48,256 bases of DNA from Ardenticatenia bacterium (GCA_003130875.1 QEXY01000003.1:1-48256); one strand, 5' to 3'. Shown: positions 7,838 through 22,454, numbered from the stretch's first letter. Notes: generated by a model not told the origin, from the sequence alone. Made by a program: numbers and translations.

Positions 7838-9120
7838 TACCTGCCCAGAACGGCCAGGAAGTCGACGCGTTGCTGCGCGAGATGAAGCGTCTGCAACAAC
7901 ATAATCGCAGCGTGGATGAACGCCTCTCGGCGCTGCAGATCATTCAGCGCGTCGCACATTCGTTGGTGTCCGAAGGAAGCCTGGGCGAGCTGCTGGAAAA
8001 GATTTTGGGTTGCGCGGTGCGAGTGGCACATGCATCGGCAGGCGCATTGTTGTTGCTGGACCGGGCGAGCGGTGAGTTGGTATTCGAGGTGATCGAAGGG
8101 GGAGCGGGCGCGCCGTTAAAGAAAATGCGCATGCCGGCCGATAAGGGCATCGCCGGATGGGTAGTCACCCATGGTAAGCCGCTCATTGTGCATGATGTCA
8201 CCCAGGACGAACGTTTTTATCCCTGTATTGCCCAGGAATTCAATTTCCCGACCCGCTCGATCCTATGCGTACCGTTGATGGTGCGTGGCAACGTCATCGG
8301 TGCGTTGGAGGTGCTCAACAAGGTCGGTGATGCCCAGTTCACCGCCGAAGATCGTGACCTGCTGACGATTCTGGCTGCGCAGTCTGCGGTGGCCATTGAG
8401 AATGCGCGGCTGTATCAGAACCTGCGTGAAGAACATAATCGCCTGGTTGCCGTCGAGGCAGAAGTGCGCCATCGCTTGGCGCGCGACATTCACGATGGCC
8501 CTGCCCAGATGTTAGCTTCGGTGATTATGAACGCCTATTTCGTGCGTGAGGCACTCGCGCGTGGTAGCGTCGAAGTCGCTCTGAACGAGATGGATGAAGT
8601 GGTGTCATTGGCCGAGAAAGCGCTGCGCCAGATCCGCACGCTGCTCTTTAATTTGCGGCCAGTGACGCTTGAGATGAAAGGGCTCGTCCCTGCCCTTGAG
8701 ATCTACGCCAGTATGCTGCAGCAGAACGAGCGCTTCGCAGTCGTATTGCAGATCGAAAATGAGATCGCCAAGCTGAATCGAGAGGCGGAATTGGCCATCT
8801 TTGCCGTGATTCAGGAGGCGATCAGCAACGTGCGCAAACACGCCGAAGCCAAGCAGGCGGTCATCCGTCTCGCGGTGACTGAAGATGGCTATTTAGAGGT
8901 CAGTGTAAAAGATGATGGTGTGGGCTTTGATCCTGCCACTGTCTCCCAGGCCTGTGCCGAGCGCGGGAGCTTGGGAGTCTTGACGATGCAAGAACGGGCA
9001 CAAAGTTTGCAAGGTAGCCTGTCCATTCACTCACATCCTGGCGCAGGCACCGAGGTTCGGTTGTGCCTGCCTTTAGCACCTAACCTGGCCGGTGCAGCGG
9101 AAGCAGCCTCTGGAGCTTGA
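7834..9120 (+). CDS. GAF-domain sensor histidine kinase (NarX/DegS-type, HisKA_3)
   Basis: 428 aa, cytoplasmic, no membrane segments. A short coiled coil (~5-40) is followed by a GAF sensory domain (~50-195), a HisKA_3 dimerisation domain with phospho-acceptor motif DIHDGPAQ (His220), and an HATPase_c domain with EAISNVRKHAEA (N box), DDGVGFDP (G1) and GSLGVLTMQERAQSL (G2). All ATP-binding elements are present. Kinases of this class normally phosphorylate NarL-type regulators, but none is encoded in this window. Translational coupling to the cNMP-binding lipase suggests a shared signal. The GAF ligand is unknown. Confidence 0.92.
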   Translation: MIPAQNGQEVDALLREMKRLQQHNRSVDERLSALQIIQRVAHSLVSEGSLGELLEKILGCAVRVAHASAGALLLLDRASGELVFEVIEGGAGAPLKKMRMPADKGIAGWVVTHGKPLIVHDVTQDERFYPCIAQEFNFPTRSILCVPLMVRGNVIGALEVLNKVGDAQFTAEDRDLLTILAAQSAVAIENARLYQNLREEHNRLVAVEAEVRHRLARDIHDGPAQMLASVIMNAYFVREALARGSVEVALNEMDEVVSLAEKALRQIRTLLFNLRPVTLEMKGLVPALEIYASMLQQNERFAVVLQIENEIAKLNREAELAIFAVIQEAISNVRKHAEAKQAVIRLAVTEDGYLEVSVKDDGVGFDPATVSQACAERGSLGVLTMQERAQSLQGSLSIHSHPGAGTEVRLCLPLAPNLAGAAEAASGA

Positions 9121-9145
9121 TCATTTTGCAACGCCGAGCGCATCA

Positions 9146-9174
9146 TTGAGCCTTTAGATGCACTATTGTATCAT
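9146..9174 (+). promoter_or_regulatory. Promoter of the methyl-cycle operon
   Basis: TTGAGC (9146-9151), a 17-nt spacer and TATCAT (9169-9174), directly upstream of the PfkB kinase gene. Transcription would start near 9181. Confidence 0.6.
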
Positions 9175-9194
9175 ACGGTTCGGATAGGGTGACT

Positions 9195-11485
<2,291 letters not shown>

Positions 11486-11561
11486 CACCAATCGGGAAGC
11501 GATGGATGTCTGGATGCCGAATCTGGCGGTTTCATTGCCAAAGGGTATATAACTCCATGCA

Positions 11562-11590
11562 CTCTCTTCTCTGAGCCCACTGGAAGAGAG
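11562..11590 (+). promoter_or_regulatory. Hairpin in the metK leader
   Basis: CTCTCTTC (11562-11569) pairs perfectly with GAAGAGAG (11583-11590) around a 13-nt loop, 40 nt upstream of metK in the 145-nt ahcY-metK gap. It is not followed by a U-run and does not match the SAM riboswitch consensus motifs I know. It could be an mRNA-processing or stability element. Confidence 0.4.
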
Positions 11591-11630
11591 AAGATAACGA
11601 CATCTTCTGGGACAAGGAGATATTACACGG

Positions 11631-12848
11631 ATGAGTAATCTCACATTTATGAGCTCGCCTCAGGTTTTTCTGACCTCTGAATCGGTGACAGAGGGTCATC
11701 CAGACAAGATGTGCGACCAGATCAGCGATGCGGTCTTGGACGCTATCATCGCGCAGGACATGTGTGCGCGGGTGGCGTGCGAGTGCGCGACAACGACGGG
11801 CCTGGTCGTGGTGATGGGCGAGATCACCACAAATGCCTACGTCGACATCGCCAGCGTTGTGCGCGACACGGTGCGGGATATCGGTTATACCGAATCCGCT
11901 TATGGCTTCGATTACAAGACCTGTGGCGTCATCGTCTCGATCAAAGAGCAAAGCGCAGACATCGCGATGGGCGTGGATTGTGCCTATGAGGCACGCATGG
12001 GGGAGATGTCAGAAGAGGAGATCGAAGCGATCGGCGCAGGCGATCAAGGAATGATGATCGGCTTTGCCTGCAACGAGACACCCGAACTGATGCCTATGCC
12101 CATCGTGCTGGCACACAAGCTGACCAAGCGCCTCGCCCAGGCACGCAAGACAGGTATTTTGCCCTATCTGCGTCCGGATGGGAAAAGCCAGGTGACGGTG
12201 GAATACGCGTATGGCAAGCCCAAGCGCGTGGACACCATTGTGGTCTCCACCCAACACGCGCCGGAGGTGGATCAGGCCACCATCTATGAAGACGTCTGCG
12301 AGCACATTATCAAGGCAGTTGTGCCAGATTCCATGTTGGACGCCAAGACCAAGATTTTCGTCAATCCCACTGGCCGCTTCGTCACCGGTGGCCCGATGGG
12401 GGATGCCGGGCTCACCGGACGGAAGATTATTGTCGATACGTACGGCGGCGCAGCGCGTCACGGTGGAGGAGCATTTTCCGGCAAAGATCCCACCAAGGTG
12501 GATCGATCCGCTGCGTATATGGCGCGCTACATCGCCAAGAATCTGGTGGCAGCTGGCATTGCCGACCGGCTCGAGCTCCAGGTGAGCTATGCCATCGGTG
12601 TGGCACATCCGTTATCCCTGATGGTGGAGACGTATGGCACTGGCAAAATCCCTGATGAGCGCATTGTGGCACTGATTCGCGAGCATTTCGATATGCGCCC
12701 GGCAGCCATCATCCGGGATTTGCGCCTGCGACGGCCCATTTACAAGGCCACCGCAGCCTACGGACACTTTGGGCGTGATGACATCGATGCCCCTTGGGAG
12801 CTGACGGACAAGGCGGACATATTGCGGCGCGCGGCGGGGCTGGCGTAA
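11631..12848 (+). CDS. metK: S-adenosylmethionine synthetase (methionine adenosyltransferase)
   Basis: 405 aa, the typical bacterial MetK length. It makes SAM from methionine and ATP. Conserved motifs are [91 protein letters not shown] and the C-terminal GRDD. The start ATG 11631 is preceded by AAGGAG. Together with the preceding adenosine-kinase-like and ahcY genes it forms a compact SAM-recycling operon. Its 3' end faces gyrB. Confidence 0.97.
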   Translation: MSNLTFMSSPQVFLTSESVTEGHPDKMCDQISDAVLDAIIAQDMCARVACECATTTGLVVVMGEITTNAYVDIASVVRDTVRDIGYTESAYGFDYKTCGVIVSIKEQSADIAMGVDCAYEARMGEMSEEEIEAIGAGDQGMMIGFACNETPELMPMPIVLAHKLTKRLAQARKTGILPYLRPDGKSQVTVEYAYGKPKRVDTIVVSTQHAPEVDQATIYEDVCEHIIKAVVPDSMLDAKTKIFVNPTGRFVTGGPMGDAGLTGRKIIVDTYGGAARHGGGAFSGKDPTKVDRSAAYMARYIAKNLVAAGIADRLELQVSYAIGVAHPLSLMVETYGTGKIPDERIVALIREHFDMRPAAIIRDLRLRRPIYKATAAYGHFGRDDIDAPWELTDKADILRRAAGLA

Positions 12849-12889
12849 TGGCTGACCATCGTAGGGATGCCCATCCATCTTCTGTGATG

Positions 12890-12903
12890 CGCTCGACGGA
12901 GCG
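12890..12903. terminator. Possible weak bidirectional terminator between metK and gyrB
   Basis: A small GC hairpin (CGCTC, loop GACG, GAGCG) lies between the convergent metK and gyrB ends and is followed by AAAAAG at 12915. It is short and lacks a proper U-tract, so the assignment is tentative. Confidence 0.3.
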
Positions 12904-12947
12904 AGTCTGGCATAAAAAGATCTCGAAGTGAAAAGCGGTTTGGAGAA

Positions 12948-15101
<2,154 letters not shown>

Positions 15102-15215
15102 TCAATTCCAGAGTTAGAAGACCGTTAATTTAAAAACGATATCGCGTATGGTTTCTTCCAGAGATGGAAAACACGCAATGATCAAAGCGAAGCGATGCTA
15201 GGAAGGAGAAGAGCA

Positions 15216-16901
15216 ATGCAGAACGAAAAGTTACATCCGGGGGTCCCCTACCTTCAGGAGCAATTGCGGAAGGGCAAGATTTCACGGCGTGAGTTCATCC
15301 GTTATGCGGTCTTGTTAGGCACCTCGCTTGCTACGGCCAGCACTCTAGCCGCTGTGCCCCAGCCTGCGACGGAATTTACCACTGAAGCAGCTGTCAAATC
15401 TGCGCCGCGCAAGGCGGTCACCCCGGTACGCGGTGGCACGCTGAAAATTGCCAGTCGCGTGCATAAGGTCACCCATCCCGCTCAGTTCTCTTGGGTTGCC
15501 CCTTCCAACCAGCTGCGCCAAGTCGCGGAATATCTGACCCAGACCGATGAGAATAACATCACCCATCCCCTGTTGCTGGAGAAGTGGGAGGCCAGCGAAG
15601 ATCTCAAGACCTGGACGCTCTATTTGCGCAAGGGCATCAAGCACAACAACGGGGATGAGTTCAACGCTGACGACGTGGTCTTCACCTTTGGGCAATGGCT
15701 GGACGAGGACGTTGGCTCCTCAATGTTGGGGCTGATGAGCTACCTGCAGCCCGAAAATATAGAAAAGGTGGACGACTACACGGTAAGGCTTTACCTCGAC
15801 CGCCCGGAGATCGCCGTGCCAGAGCATTTGTTCCATTATCCTGCCTTGGTGCTGAATCACCGCACCTTTGAGGGCGACTTCCTCAAGGCACCGCACGGGA
15901 CAGGCCCTTATACGCTGGTGGAATACAGCGAAGGCGGCCGCGTCCTGCTCAAACGTCGTGAGGATTATTGGCAGAAGGGCGAAGACGGCAAACCATTGCC
16001 CTATCTGGATGCCATGGAATGGATTGATATGGGTGAGGATTTCACCGCCTGGATGGCGGCGATCCGCGCCGGCGAAGTAGATGTGCTGGATATGGGCGAC
16101 CTGGGTGGCATCGACGCCTACCTCGGGTTGAAGGATGACCCGAACGTCGCTTTGCTGCAAGCCGCTACCGCACAGGTGCGCGTGCTGCGCATGCGGGTGG
16201 ACATGGAGCCCTGGAGTGACAACAATGTGCGCATGGCGCTCAAGCTGTGCCAGAATCGCGAGAAGATTATGAACTTGGCCTATTTCGGACAGGGCTTGCT
16301 GGGCGCCGATTTCCATGTCTATCCCAAGCATCCTGAGTACTGTGAGAAGCCCATCCCCAAGTACGATCCCGAAAGAGCCAAGCAGCTGCTCGCCGAGGCA
16401 GGATATCCGGATGGATTGGAGGTCAATTTGGCGGTCGGCACCGGCTGGCCGGATGTGGTCTCTTATGCGGAGGTGCTCAAGGAGGATGCGGCGGCAGCCG
16501 GCTTCAAGATCAACATCAATACGATGCCCAACGCGCAGTATTGGGAGAAGTGGACGGAGGTCGATCTGGGCATCACACCCTGGACACATCGCCCTCTGGG
16601 CACGATGGTGCTCAACCTGGGATATACCGCCGACGCGGATGGTAACCCCGTCCCGTGGAATGAGACCCGCTGGGTGGATGACGAGTTCAACCAGCTGCTC
16701 ATCCAGGCAAATGGTACGCTGGATGTGGAGGAGCGCCGCAAGATCTTCTGCGATCTGGAGCAGATCATGATGGATCGCGGGCCCATCGGCATTGCCTGGT
16801 GGCAAAACATTCATATCCCGTTCCGCAAGGGCGTCCATGGGGTGCCCCCTCATCCCACAGCCTACGCCCTCTTCAACCAGGTATGGAAGGAGAAGGCGTA
16901 G
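15216..16901 (+). CDS. ABC transporter substrate-binding protein, family 5 (peptide/nickel/opine type), Tat-exported
   Basis: About 561 aa. The N-terminus has a twin-arginine signal: SRREFIRYAVLLGTSLATASTLAAVP, with SRREF matching the Tat consensus and a hydrophobic stretch behind it. The mature protein has the SBP_bac_5 signature (ITHPLLLEKWEASEDLKTWTLYLRKGIKHNNGDEFNADDVVFTF). This class binds di/oligopeptides, opines, nickel or other amine-type solutes. Start is ATG 15216 with AGGAAGGAG behind it; an ATG at 15195 has no good ribosome site. No lipobox Cys is seen, so anchoring is unclear. It heads an operon with two permeases, a double ATPase and two MttB-family enzymes. Confidence 0.92.
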   Translation: MQNEKLHPGVPYLQEQLRKGKISRREFIRYAVLLGTSLATASTLAAVPQPATEFTTEAAVKSAPRKAVTPVRGGTLKIASRVHKVTHPAQFSWVAPSNQLRQVAEYLTQTDENNITHPLLLEKWEASEDLKTWTLYLRKGIKHNNGDEFNADDVVFTFGQWLDEDVGSSMLGLMSYLQPENIEKVDDYTVRLYLDRPEIAVPEHLFHYPALVLNHRTFEGDFLKAPHGTGPYTLVEYSEGGRVLLKRREDYWQKGEDGKPLPYLDAMEWIDMGEDFTAWMAAIRAGEVDVLDMGDLGGIDAYLGLKDDPNVALLQAATAQVRVLRMRVDMEPWSDNNVRMALKLCQNREKIMNLAYFGQGLLGADFHVYPKHPEYCEKPIPKYDPERAKQLLAEAGYPDGLEVNLAVGTGWPDVVSYAEVLKEDAAAAGFKININTMPNAQYWEKWTEVDLGITPWTHRPLGTMVLNLGYTADADGNPVPWNETRWVDDEFNQLLIQANGTLDVEERRKIFCDLEQIMMDRGPIGIAWWQNIHIPFRKGVHGVPPHPTAYALFNQVWKEKA

Positions 16902-16917
16902 CGCGGTTGTCAGCGGT

Positions 16918-16974
16918 CTCGGCGGTGTGACCAATGTCGCACCGCCGAGCTTACCAACGTGAAGCGAGGTTGGT
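16918..16974 (+). promoter_or_regulatory. Two consecutive hairpins after the binding-protein gene
   Basis: In the 312-nt gap between the binding-protein and permease genes, CTCGGCGGTG (16918-16927) pairs perfectly with CACCGCCGAG (16940-16949). Five bases before the end of the next stem, ACCAAC (16953-16958) pairs with GTTGGT (16969-16974). There is no U-run, so this is more likely an mRNA-stabilising or attenuating structure that keeps the binding protein in excess than a full terminator. The remaining ~240 nt hold nothing I recognise. Confidence 0.55.
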
Positions 16975-17213
16975 CCGACACAGATGTGATCTTCTGACAC
17001 TGCCCAGGATCGTCGCGAAGAACTTCATACTCAGACACGTGGAGCCCTTCGTGACAGTGCTTCTGATTCTTGCTTCACTCTACGACCTTGGCTGGAAGTG
17101 GCCTTGTGCATAGCGTGATCACATCTGGCTGATGCAGCTAGAACACGCACGCATCATTCTCAGCGTTCGTCAGCCTGTAGGATATTGCCAACACAGGGGA
17201 AGAGGTTCGTCGC

Positions 17214-19325
17214 GTGGCTAAGTTTATTGTGCGCCGCGTGCTCCTGATGCTATTGACTATGCTGATTGTGTCGGTGACCGTATTCCTGATCACCGAAGCT
17301 TCGCCCGGCAATGTGGCACGCAACGTGTTGGGCATTCACATCACCCCTGAACAGGAGGCGTCCTTTTTAGCTCAGACTGGCCTTGATCGTCCCTTGTTCG
17401 AACGCTATATCAACTGGTTAGTTGGGAGCGACTGGCGTGCCGCAACACGCATCGGTATGCCCCTCACGCGCATCACAACTCCAGATGGCTTTCAAGAGTG
17501 GTGGGCAGTTGAGCCGGACGGCACCCTGATTCGTTGGAAACTGCAGGGAGATGACCTCATCGCGCAGCGCAGGCAACCGGATGGAACCATCGTCGAAACG
17601 AAGGACAATGCTAGGTGGCAAATCCGTGACCCCATCCTAGAGATCGAACGCCTTGAAGCGTTGCGCGTGGAGCTGCTCGCCAACACATACCTCAGTGAGG
17701 CAGACCGTTGGGCGATCCTCGAGCAGTTGGAGCGCATTCTGCAGCTCTTACACGAGAAGAAAGAACGCGTAGAAGAGCTAGCGGTAGCGCTGGAGCAACC
17801 CGAAGCGGCGTTGGAGGCACTGATGGATCCTGCTGCGTTACGCCGACGGGATGTGTTTGAGCAGGCGGCGACTGAAATCAAAGAAGATGAAATACTCCAG
17901 GCGCTCGTGGTGGCCCAGGAGCTTGCGCAGTCACCGGAAGGAGAATATCAGATCGCCCAACTACGTGCCATGGCACGACGCGTGGCGAAGGCGGCGGATC
18001 GGATCAAGACAGTGGATCCTGAGTTGGCTCAACAGATGCAGCAGGCGGCCAGCAGTCTGGAGGGGAATGATCCTGACACGGCACACCTCATCCTGAACGC
18101 GGCATCCATACGCCTGGAGGGGTTCATGGCGGGGCTGAGCGCCCTCGTTCCCGCTTTGGAGAGCAACGACTACACGCGGGTCATAACGGTACTGCAGGAT
18201 ATGGCTGATCCCGCAAAGACACCCCTGGACGAAGGGCAACAGCGCATCCTTGGGGTGAGCTTGAAGCGTGTGGCAAAGGCTCTGAAAGCTGCGGATGCCG
18301 CGCTCTCGAAGGAGCTGGGTCGCGCTGCAGACAGCTTGAAGGGAGGAGATGTCGAAGCGGCACGCCAGGCGCTCGCCCACGCGGCAGAGATGTTCGCCAA
18401 GAGCAGTGAAACCATCGTGCGCACCCGTCTGGCCGGTCAGGCGCGTGTCGCCCGAACATTCTGGGGTGTGGACACGCAAAATCACGCCGTGCGCTGGGAA
18501 AAGGGCAGCGGAAAAGAGACTTGGGTGTTTATCGTGGGCACCGGCTGGAAGGCTTTCTCCGGCGGGCCGGTGGAATACATCCCCTTGCAAAAGGGGTTGC
18601 TGCGGGGCGATCCCGGGATGTCGTTGCGCACCGGCAGACCTGTGGCAGACCTGCTCTTCATCCGCTTGCGCAATTCCCTGGTGCTGGCCGGCATTGCCTT
18701 TGTGGTGGTAATGCCGCTCTCTCTGCTCCTTGGCCTGGTGGCCGGCCTCAATGAGGGGAAGCTGCTGGATCGTGTGCTGTCCATCAGCGGTATGGTGTTC
18801 TCGGTGACACCGGAGTTTGCCACTGGGATTTTCTTGATCCTTATCTTTGCCCTATGGCTGCGATGGGTGCCGGGAGCCACTGTGTTTGGTGAGCAGGCAC
18901 CCTGGACAAGGCCTGATATGCTCATTTTGCCGGTGTTGACGCTCACCCTGGTTGAACTGGGATATGTATTGCGCATCACCCGGGCCAGCACTGTGGAAGT
19001 TATGAAAGCGGCTTATGTGCGCACAGCGTTTCTCAAGGGGCTGCCGTATCGGCGCATCATCTTCAAGCATGTGATGCGCAACGCCCTGATGGCGCCGATC
19101 ACGGTGATCATGCTCCACGTCAACTGGCTTTTGGGCGGCATTGTAGTGGTCGAGGCCATCTTTGGTTATCCTGGCCTGGGCAGTTATCTGCTCGCCTCGG
19201 CGCTGTTCAAGGACTTCAACGCCATCGAGGCAGGAGCGATGATCCTGGTCGCCGTGGCGGTCGGAACGCAGCTGATCGCGGACGTCATCTACACATTCCT
19301 CAATCCGCGCATTCGCTATACTTGA
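17214..19325 (+). CDS. ABC transporter permease, DppB/OppB family, with ~390-residue extracytoplasmic insertion
   Basis: 703 aa, about twice the family's usual ~310-340. The N-terminus is normal: TM1 at ~9-27, then ITPEQEASFLAQTGLDRPLFERYINWLVG. The normal continuation GDPGMSLRTGRPVADLLFIRLRNSLVLAG appears only at residue ~465. Between ~72 and ~464 lies an inserted, mostly helical domain that should face outward. It has two ~50-residue repeats (around 255-303 and 351-397) sharing an AA(S/D)SL(E/K)G(N/G)D core. They are bracketed by two similar Trp-rich segments (96-108 WWAVEPDGTLIRW and 416-428 FWGVDTQNHAVRW). The C-terminal permease core has the EAA-like loop (VMKAAYVRTAFLKGLPYRRIIFKHVMRNA). 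GTG start behind AAGAGG. No frameshift is seen. Confidence 0.9.
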   Translation: MAKFIVRRVLLMLLTMLIVSVTVFLITEASPGNVARNVLGIHITPEQEASFLAQTGLDRPLFERYINWLVGSDWRAATRIGMPLTRITTPDGFQEWWAVEPDGTLIRWKLQGDDLIAQRRQPDGTIVETKDNARWQIRDPILEIERLEALRVELLANTYLSEADRWAILEQLERILQLLHEKKERVEELAVALEQPEAALEALMDPAALRRRDVFEQAATEIKEDEILQALVVAQELAQSPEGEYQIAQLRAMARRVAKAADRIKTVDPELAQQMQQAASSLEGNDPDTAHLILNAASIRLEGFMAGLSALVPALESNDYTRVITVLQDMADPAKTPLDEGQQRILGVSLKRVAKALKAADAALSKELGRAADSLKGGDVEAARQALAHAAEMFAKSSETIVRTRLAGQARVARTFWGVDTQNHAVRWEKGSGKETWVFIVGTGWKAFSGGPVEYIPLQKGLLRGDPGMSLRTGRPVADLLFIRLRNSLVLAGIAFVVVMPLSLLLGLVAGLNEGKLLDRVLSISGMVFSVTPEFATGIFLILIFALWLRWVPGATVFGEQAPWTRPDMLILPVLTLTLVELGYVLRITRASTVEVMKAAYVRTAFLKGLPYRRIIFKHVMRNALMAPITVIMLHVNWLLGGIVVVEAIFGYPGLGSYLLASALFKDFNAIEAGAMILVAVAVGTQLIADVIYTFLNPRIRYT

Positions 19326-19399
19326 CAAAAAATTTCAAAGGGATTCTAAGGCCAGATTAGCAAAGAATTGGTTGAGTGAGGTGTCACTGAGAGGGAACG

Positions 19400-20329
19400 A
19401 TGGCTGCAGGTGAACGTACGTTGTTGAACACCATCGTCCGACGACCGTCGCGCTGGCGACGGCTGTGGGAAGGAGTTTCGACCATTGGGCGTTCCAAGAC
19501 GGCTATGGCGGGATTGACCATCGTGAGCTTCTGGTTTCTGGTGGCCATCTTTGCCCCCTTTCTGACCCCTTATGGACCGTTTGATCAGGATTACAAGTTA
19601 CAAAATGCCCCCCCTTCTGCGGCACATCCACTGGGGACGGATCACTTGGGGCGCGATATCTGGACACGGCTGATCTACGGGGCACGATTAGTTTTGATCA
19701 TGCTGCCCATCAACGAATCTCTATGGCTGCCGGGCGGCATTGCGCTGTGGGGCGTGTTTCTGGGTCTGGTCACCGGTTCGGTTTTGGGCCTGTTGGGCGG
19801 CTACCTGGGCGGATGGATTGATGAAGTGGTGATGCGCCTGTTGGATGCTATGATGGCCTTCCCGGTCATCTTGCTCTATATGATTATCATCGCAGCTATT
19901 GGACCCTCAGCGCTCAACATCGTGATGGCGATCGCTATCGTGGGGACGCCAGGTATTGCACGCCTGGTGCGCAGTCTCACACTCGACATTCGCACGCGCG
20001 ATTATATCCGGGCTGCCGAAATCCGCGGCGAGAGCGTCTGGTATGTTATGTTTCACGAAATCCTTCCCAACGCTCGCGGTCCGCTTATCGTGGATGCGAT
20101 GTTGCGCGTGGGGTATGCTATCTTTGCGATGGGCACCCTGGGTTTTCTGGGGCTGGGGTTGCCCCCCCCTTCGCCGGACTGGGGGAGTATGGTGGCGAAA
20201 GGCCGGCAATATATCATGGCGGGCAGTCCTTGGGCTGCGTTGTGGCCTTCCGTCGCAATTGCGTCGCTGGTGGTGGGCCTTAATCTCTTCGCCGACGGGT
20301 TGCGCGAGGAACTGGCGCGCTATCGTTGA
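19400..20329 (+). CDS. ABC transporter permease, DppC/OppC family
   Basis: 309 aa with the usual DppC layout: a cytoplasmic N-terminus, TM1, a loop with HPLGTDHLGRDIWTRLIYGARL, and five further segments. The EAA loop (RAAEIRGESVWYVMFHEILPN) contacts the ATPase. The C-terminal GFLGLGLPPPSPDWGSMVAKGR is characteristic. Normal length, in contrast to its partner. Start ATG 19400 with GAGAGGGA upstream. It forms the heterodimeric channel with the 703-aa permease, and the ATPase gene follows after 12 nt. Confidence 0.94.
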   Translation: MAAGERTLLNTIVRRPSRWRRLWEGVSTIGRSKTAMAGLTIVSFWFLVAIFAPFLTPYGPFDQDYKLQNAPPSAAHPLGTDHLGRDIWTRLIYGARLVLIMLPINESLWLPGGIALWGVFLGLVTGSVLGLLGGYLGGWIDEVVMRLLDAMMAFPVILLYMIIIAAIGPSALNIVMAIAIVGTPGIARLVRSLTLDIRTRDYIRAAEIRGESVWYVMFHEILPNARGPLIVDAMLRVGYAIFAMGTLGFLGLGLPPPSPDWGSMVAKGRQYIMAGSPWAALWPSVAIASLVVGLNLFADGLREELARYR

Positions 20330-20341
20330 AAAGGTGAACCG

Positions 20342-22444
20342 ATGCAAACGCGCTTTCATCCCTTGCCACCTATCCTGAAAGTCGAAAACCTTTCAATTTC
20401 TTACGCCACCCGTTACGGGGAAGTAGAGGCGGTGCGACAGGTCTCCTTCGAGGTCAACCGGGCGACCACGTTGGGTCTCGTCGGGGAATCGGGGTGTGGC
20501 AAGACCACAGTAGCTTTTGGCATCCTCGACTTCCTCGGTCCTAATGGGCGCATCGTCGAAGGGAGCATCAAATTCCAGGGGCGTGAGCTGGTGGGGCGCT
20601 CCGAGAAGGAGCTGCGCATCCTGCGCGGCGACCAGATCACGATGGTCTATCAGGATCCGATGCAGGCGCTGAACCCCTCGCTTACAATCGGAGAACAGCT
20701 CGCGGAAGTGCTCATCGTCCATCGAAACATCCCCCACGCCGAAGCGTGGCGCCGATCCATTGAAATGCTGGAACGGGTGTACATGCCGGACGCGCCCAAC
20801 GTGATGAAACGTTATCCCCATCAGCTTTCGGGTGGGCAGCAGCAGCGCGTGGTGATCGCTATGGCTTTGTTAAACAACCCCGCGCTGCTCATCATGGACG
20901 AGCCCACAACGGCATTAGACGTGACGGTCGAGGCAGCTGTTCTGGATTTGATCGCAGAGCTCAAGCGTGACTTTGATACCGGCATCATTTACATCACCCA
21001 CAATCTGGGCGTGGTGGCGCGCATATGTGACCAAGTGGCGGTGATGTATGCCGGTGAGCTGGTCGAGCGGGCGCCGGTGAAGGAGCTCTTTGCCCATCCT
21101 CTGCATCCCTATACCCAGGGATTGATGCGCTGTGTGCCTAAACTAGGCATCACCAAGGAAGAAAGTCGTCTCTATCCTATTCGGGGACGCGTTCCTGCTC
21201 CGCAGGATCGGCCTTGGGGTGCCTGTATATTCGCGCCGCGCTGCGATTATGCCACGGAACGATGTCGCAACGAACGCCCCATGTTGCGGGAGATCGCCTT
21301 GGGCCACAGTGCGCGCTGTTTCTACGCTGGGGAAATCGATCCATCGGCATGGCAACCGTCTAAGGAGATCGATTTGCCCGTTGTCGAACCGCGTGCCGCC
21401 TCGGGATATGGGACCGTCCTGGAAATCGAGAATTTGAAAACCTACTACGAGCAGCCTTCCCGTTCAGTGCTCAGCTTGTTTGGCCTGGGCAAGAAGCAGC
21501 ACGTCAAAGCGGTGGATGGCGTGAGCTTGCGTGTCCCCAGAGGCATCACGGTAGGCGTAGTGGGAGAGTCAGGCTGTGGCAAGAGCACCCTGGCAAAAAC
21601 CATCATTGGGCTGGAATCTCCGACGGCAGGCGTCCTTGAGTTTTTGGGCTTTGACATCAGCATGCCAGTCACACGGCGCGATGTGAAGTTGATCCAAGAG
21701 CTGCAGATGGTCTTTCAGAATCCGGATTCGACGATGAACCCCGCTTATACGGTAGGGCAACAAATTGCGCGCCCCCTGCAGCGCTTTAAGACGGTGCCTC
21801 CGCACCAGGTCTACGACGAGGTCATCCGCCTGTTGCACGCGGTGCGGCTGGATCCCAGCTACTACGATCGTTTCCCCAGCCAGCTCAGCGGCGGTGAGAA
21901 ACAGCGAGTGGGCATCGCGCGCGCGTTTGCCAGCCGCCCCGAGCTGGTGCTGTGCGATGAGCCAGTCTCCGCGCTGGATGTCTCCGTGCAGGCAGCGGTG
22001 CTCAACCTGTTGCTCGACATCCAAAGACGCTATGGCACCACCATGTTGTTCATCGCCCATGACCTCAGTGTGGTTCGGTTCTTCTCGGACTTCGTGGCAG
22101 TGATGTATCTGGGTCACATTGTCGAGTTTGGCTCTGCCGAGGCAATCTACGCGCCGCCCTATCATCCTTACACCGAGGCATTGCTGTCTGCCGTGCCCAT
22201 TCCAGACCCCTGCGCCACGCAGAAGCGCATCCGCCTGGAGGGCAATGTGCCAAGCGCGCTGAATCCTCCCAGCGGTTGCGTCTTTCACACGCGCTGTCCG
22301 CGGCGCAACTTATTGCTCGACCAGGGTAAGGTGTGCGAAGTGGAGACTCCGCCACAGCGGTATAACACGGAGCAGCACTATATTCTGTGCCACATACCTC
22401 TGGAGGAGCTGCGCAAGATGGAACCCGTGATCACCACCCTCTGA
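20342..22444 (+). CDS. Fused double ABC ATPase (DppD-DppF type)
   Basis: 700 aa containing two full nucleotide-binding domains normally encoded by separate genes. First: Walker [10 protein letters not shown], signature LSGGQQQRV, Walker [13 protein letters not shown]. Second: [30 protein letters not shown]. Each is followed by the oligopeptide-transporter C-terminal domain with a Cys-rich stretch ([14 protein letters not shown] and GCVFHTRCP), a region reported in some homologues to bind an iron-sulfur cluster. Both catalytic sites look competent. It energises the importer formed with the two upstream permeases, and the next gene starts ten bases downstream. Confidence 0.95.
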   Translation: MQTRFHPLPPILKVENLSISYATRYGEVEAVRQVSFEVNRATTLGLVGESGCGKTTVAFGILDFLGPNGRIVEGSIKFQGRELVGRSEKELRILRGDQITMVYQDPMQALNPSLTIGEQLAEVLIVHRNIPHAEAWRRSIEMLERVYMPDAPNVMKRYPHQLSGGQQQRVVIAMALLNNPALLIMDEPTTALDVTVEAAVLDLIAELKRDFDTGIIYITHNLGVVARICDQVAVMYAGELVERAPVKELFAHPLHPYTQGLMRCVPKLGITKEESRLYPIRGRVPAPQDRPWGACIFAPRCDYATERCRNERPMLREIALGHSARCFYAGEIDPSAWQPSKEIDLPVVEPRAASGYGTVLEIENLKTYYEQPSRSVLSLFGLGKKQHVKAVDGVSLRVPRGITVGVVGESGCGKSTLAKTIIGLESPTAGVLEFLGFDISMPVTRRDVKLIQELQMVFQNPDSTMNPAYTVGQQIARPLQRFKTVPPHQVYDEVIRLLHAVRLDPSYYDRFPSQLSGGEKQRVGIARAFASRPELVLCDEPVSALDVSVQAAVLNLLLDIQRRYGTTMLFIAHDLSVVRFFSDFVAVMYLGHIVEFGSAEAIYAPPYHPYTEALLSAVPIPDPCATQKRIRLEGNVPSALNPPSGCVFHTRCPRRNLLLDQGKVCEVETPPQRYNTEQHYILCHIPLEELRKMEPVITTL

Positions 22445-22454
22445 GGAGGATGCT

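Noticed and set aside
11486-11630. SAM riboswitch upstream of metK
   Set aside because: The leader has only a simple hairpin and none of the conserved SAM-I, SAM-II or SAM-IV core motifs I could recognise; a covariance-model search would settle it.
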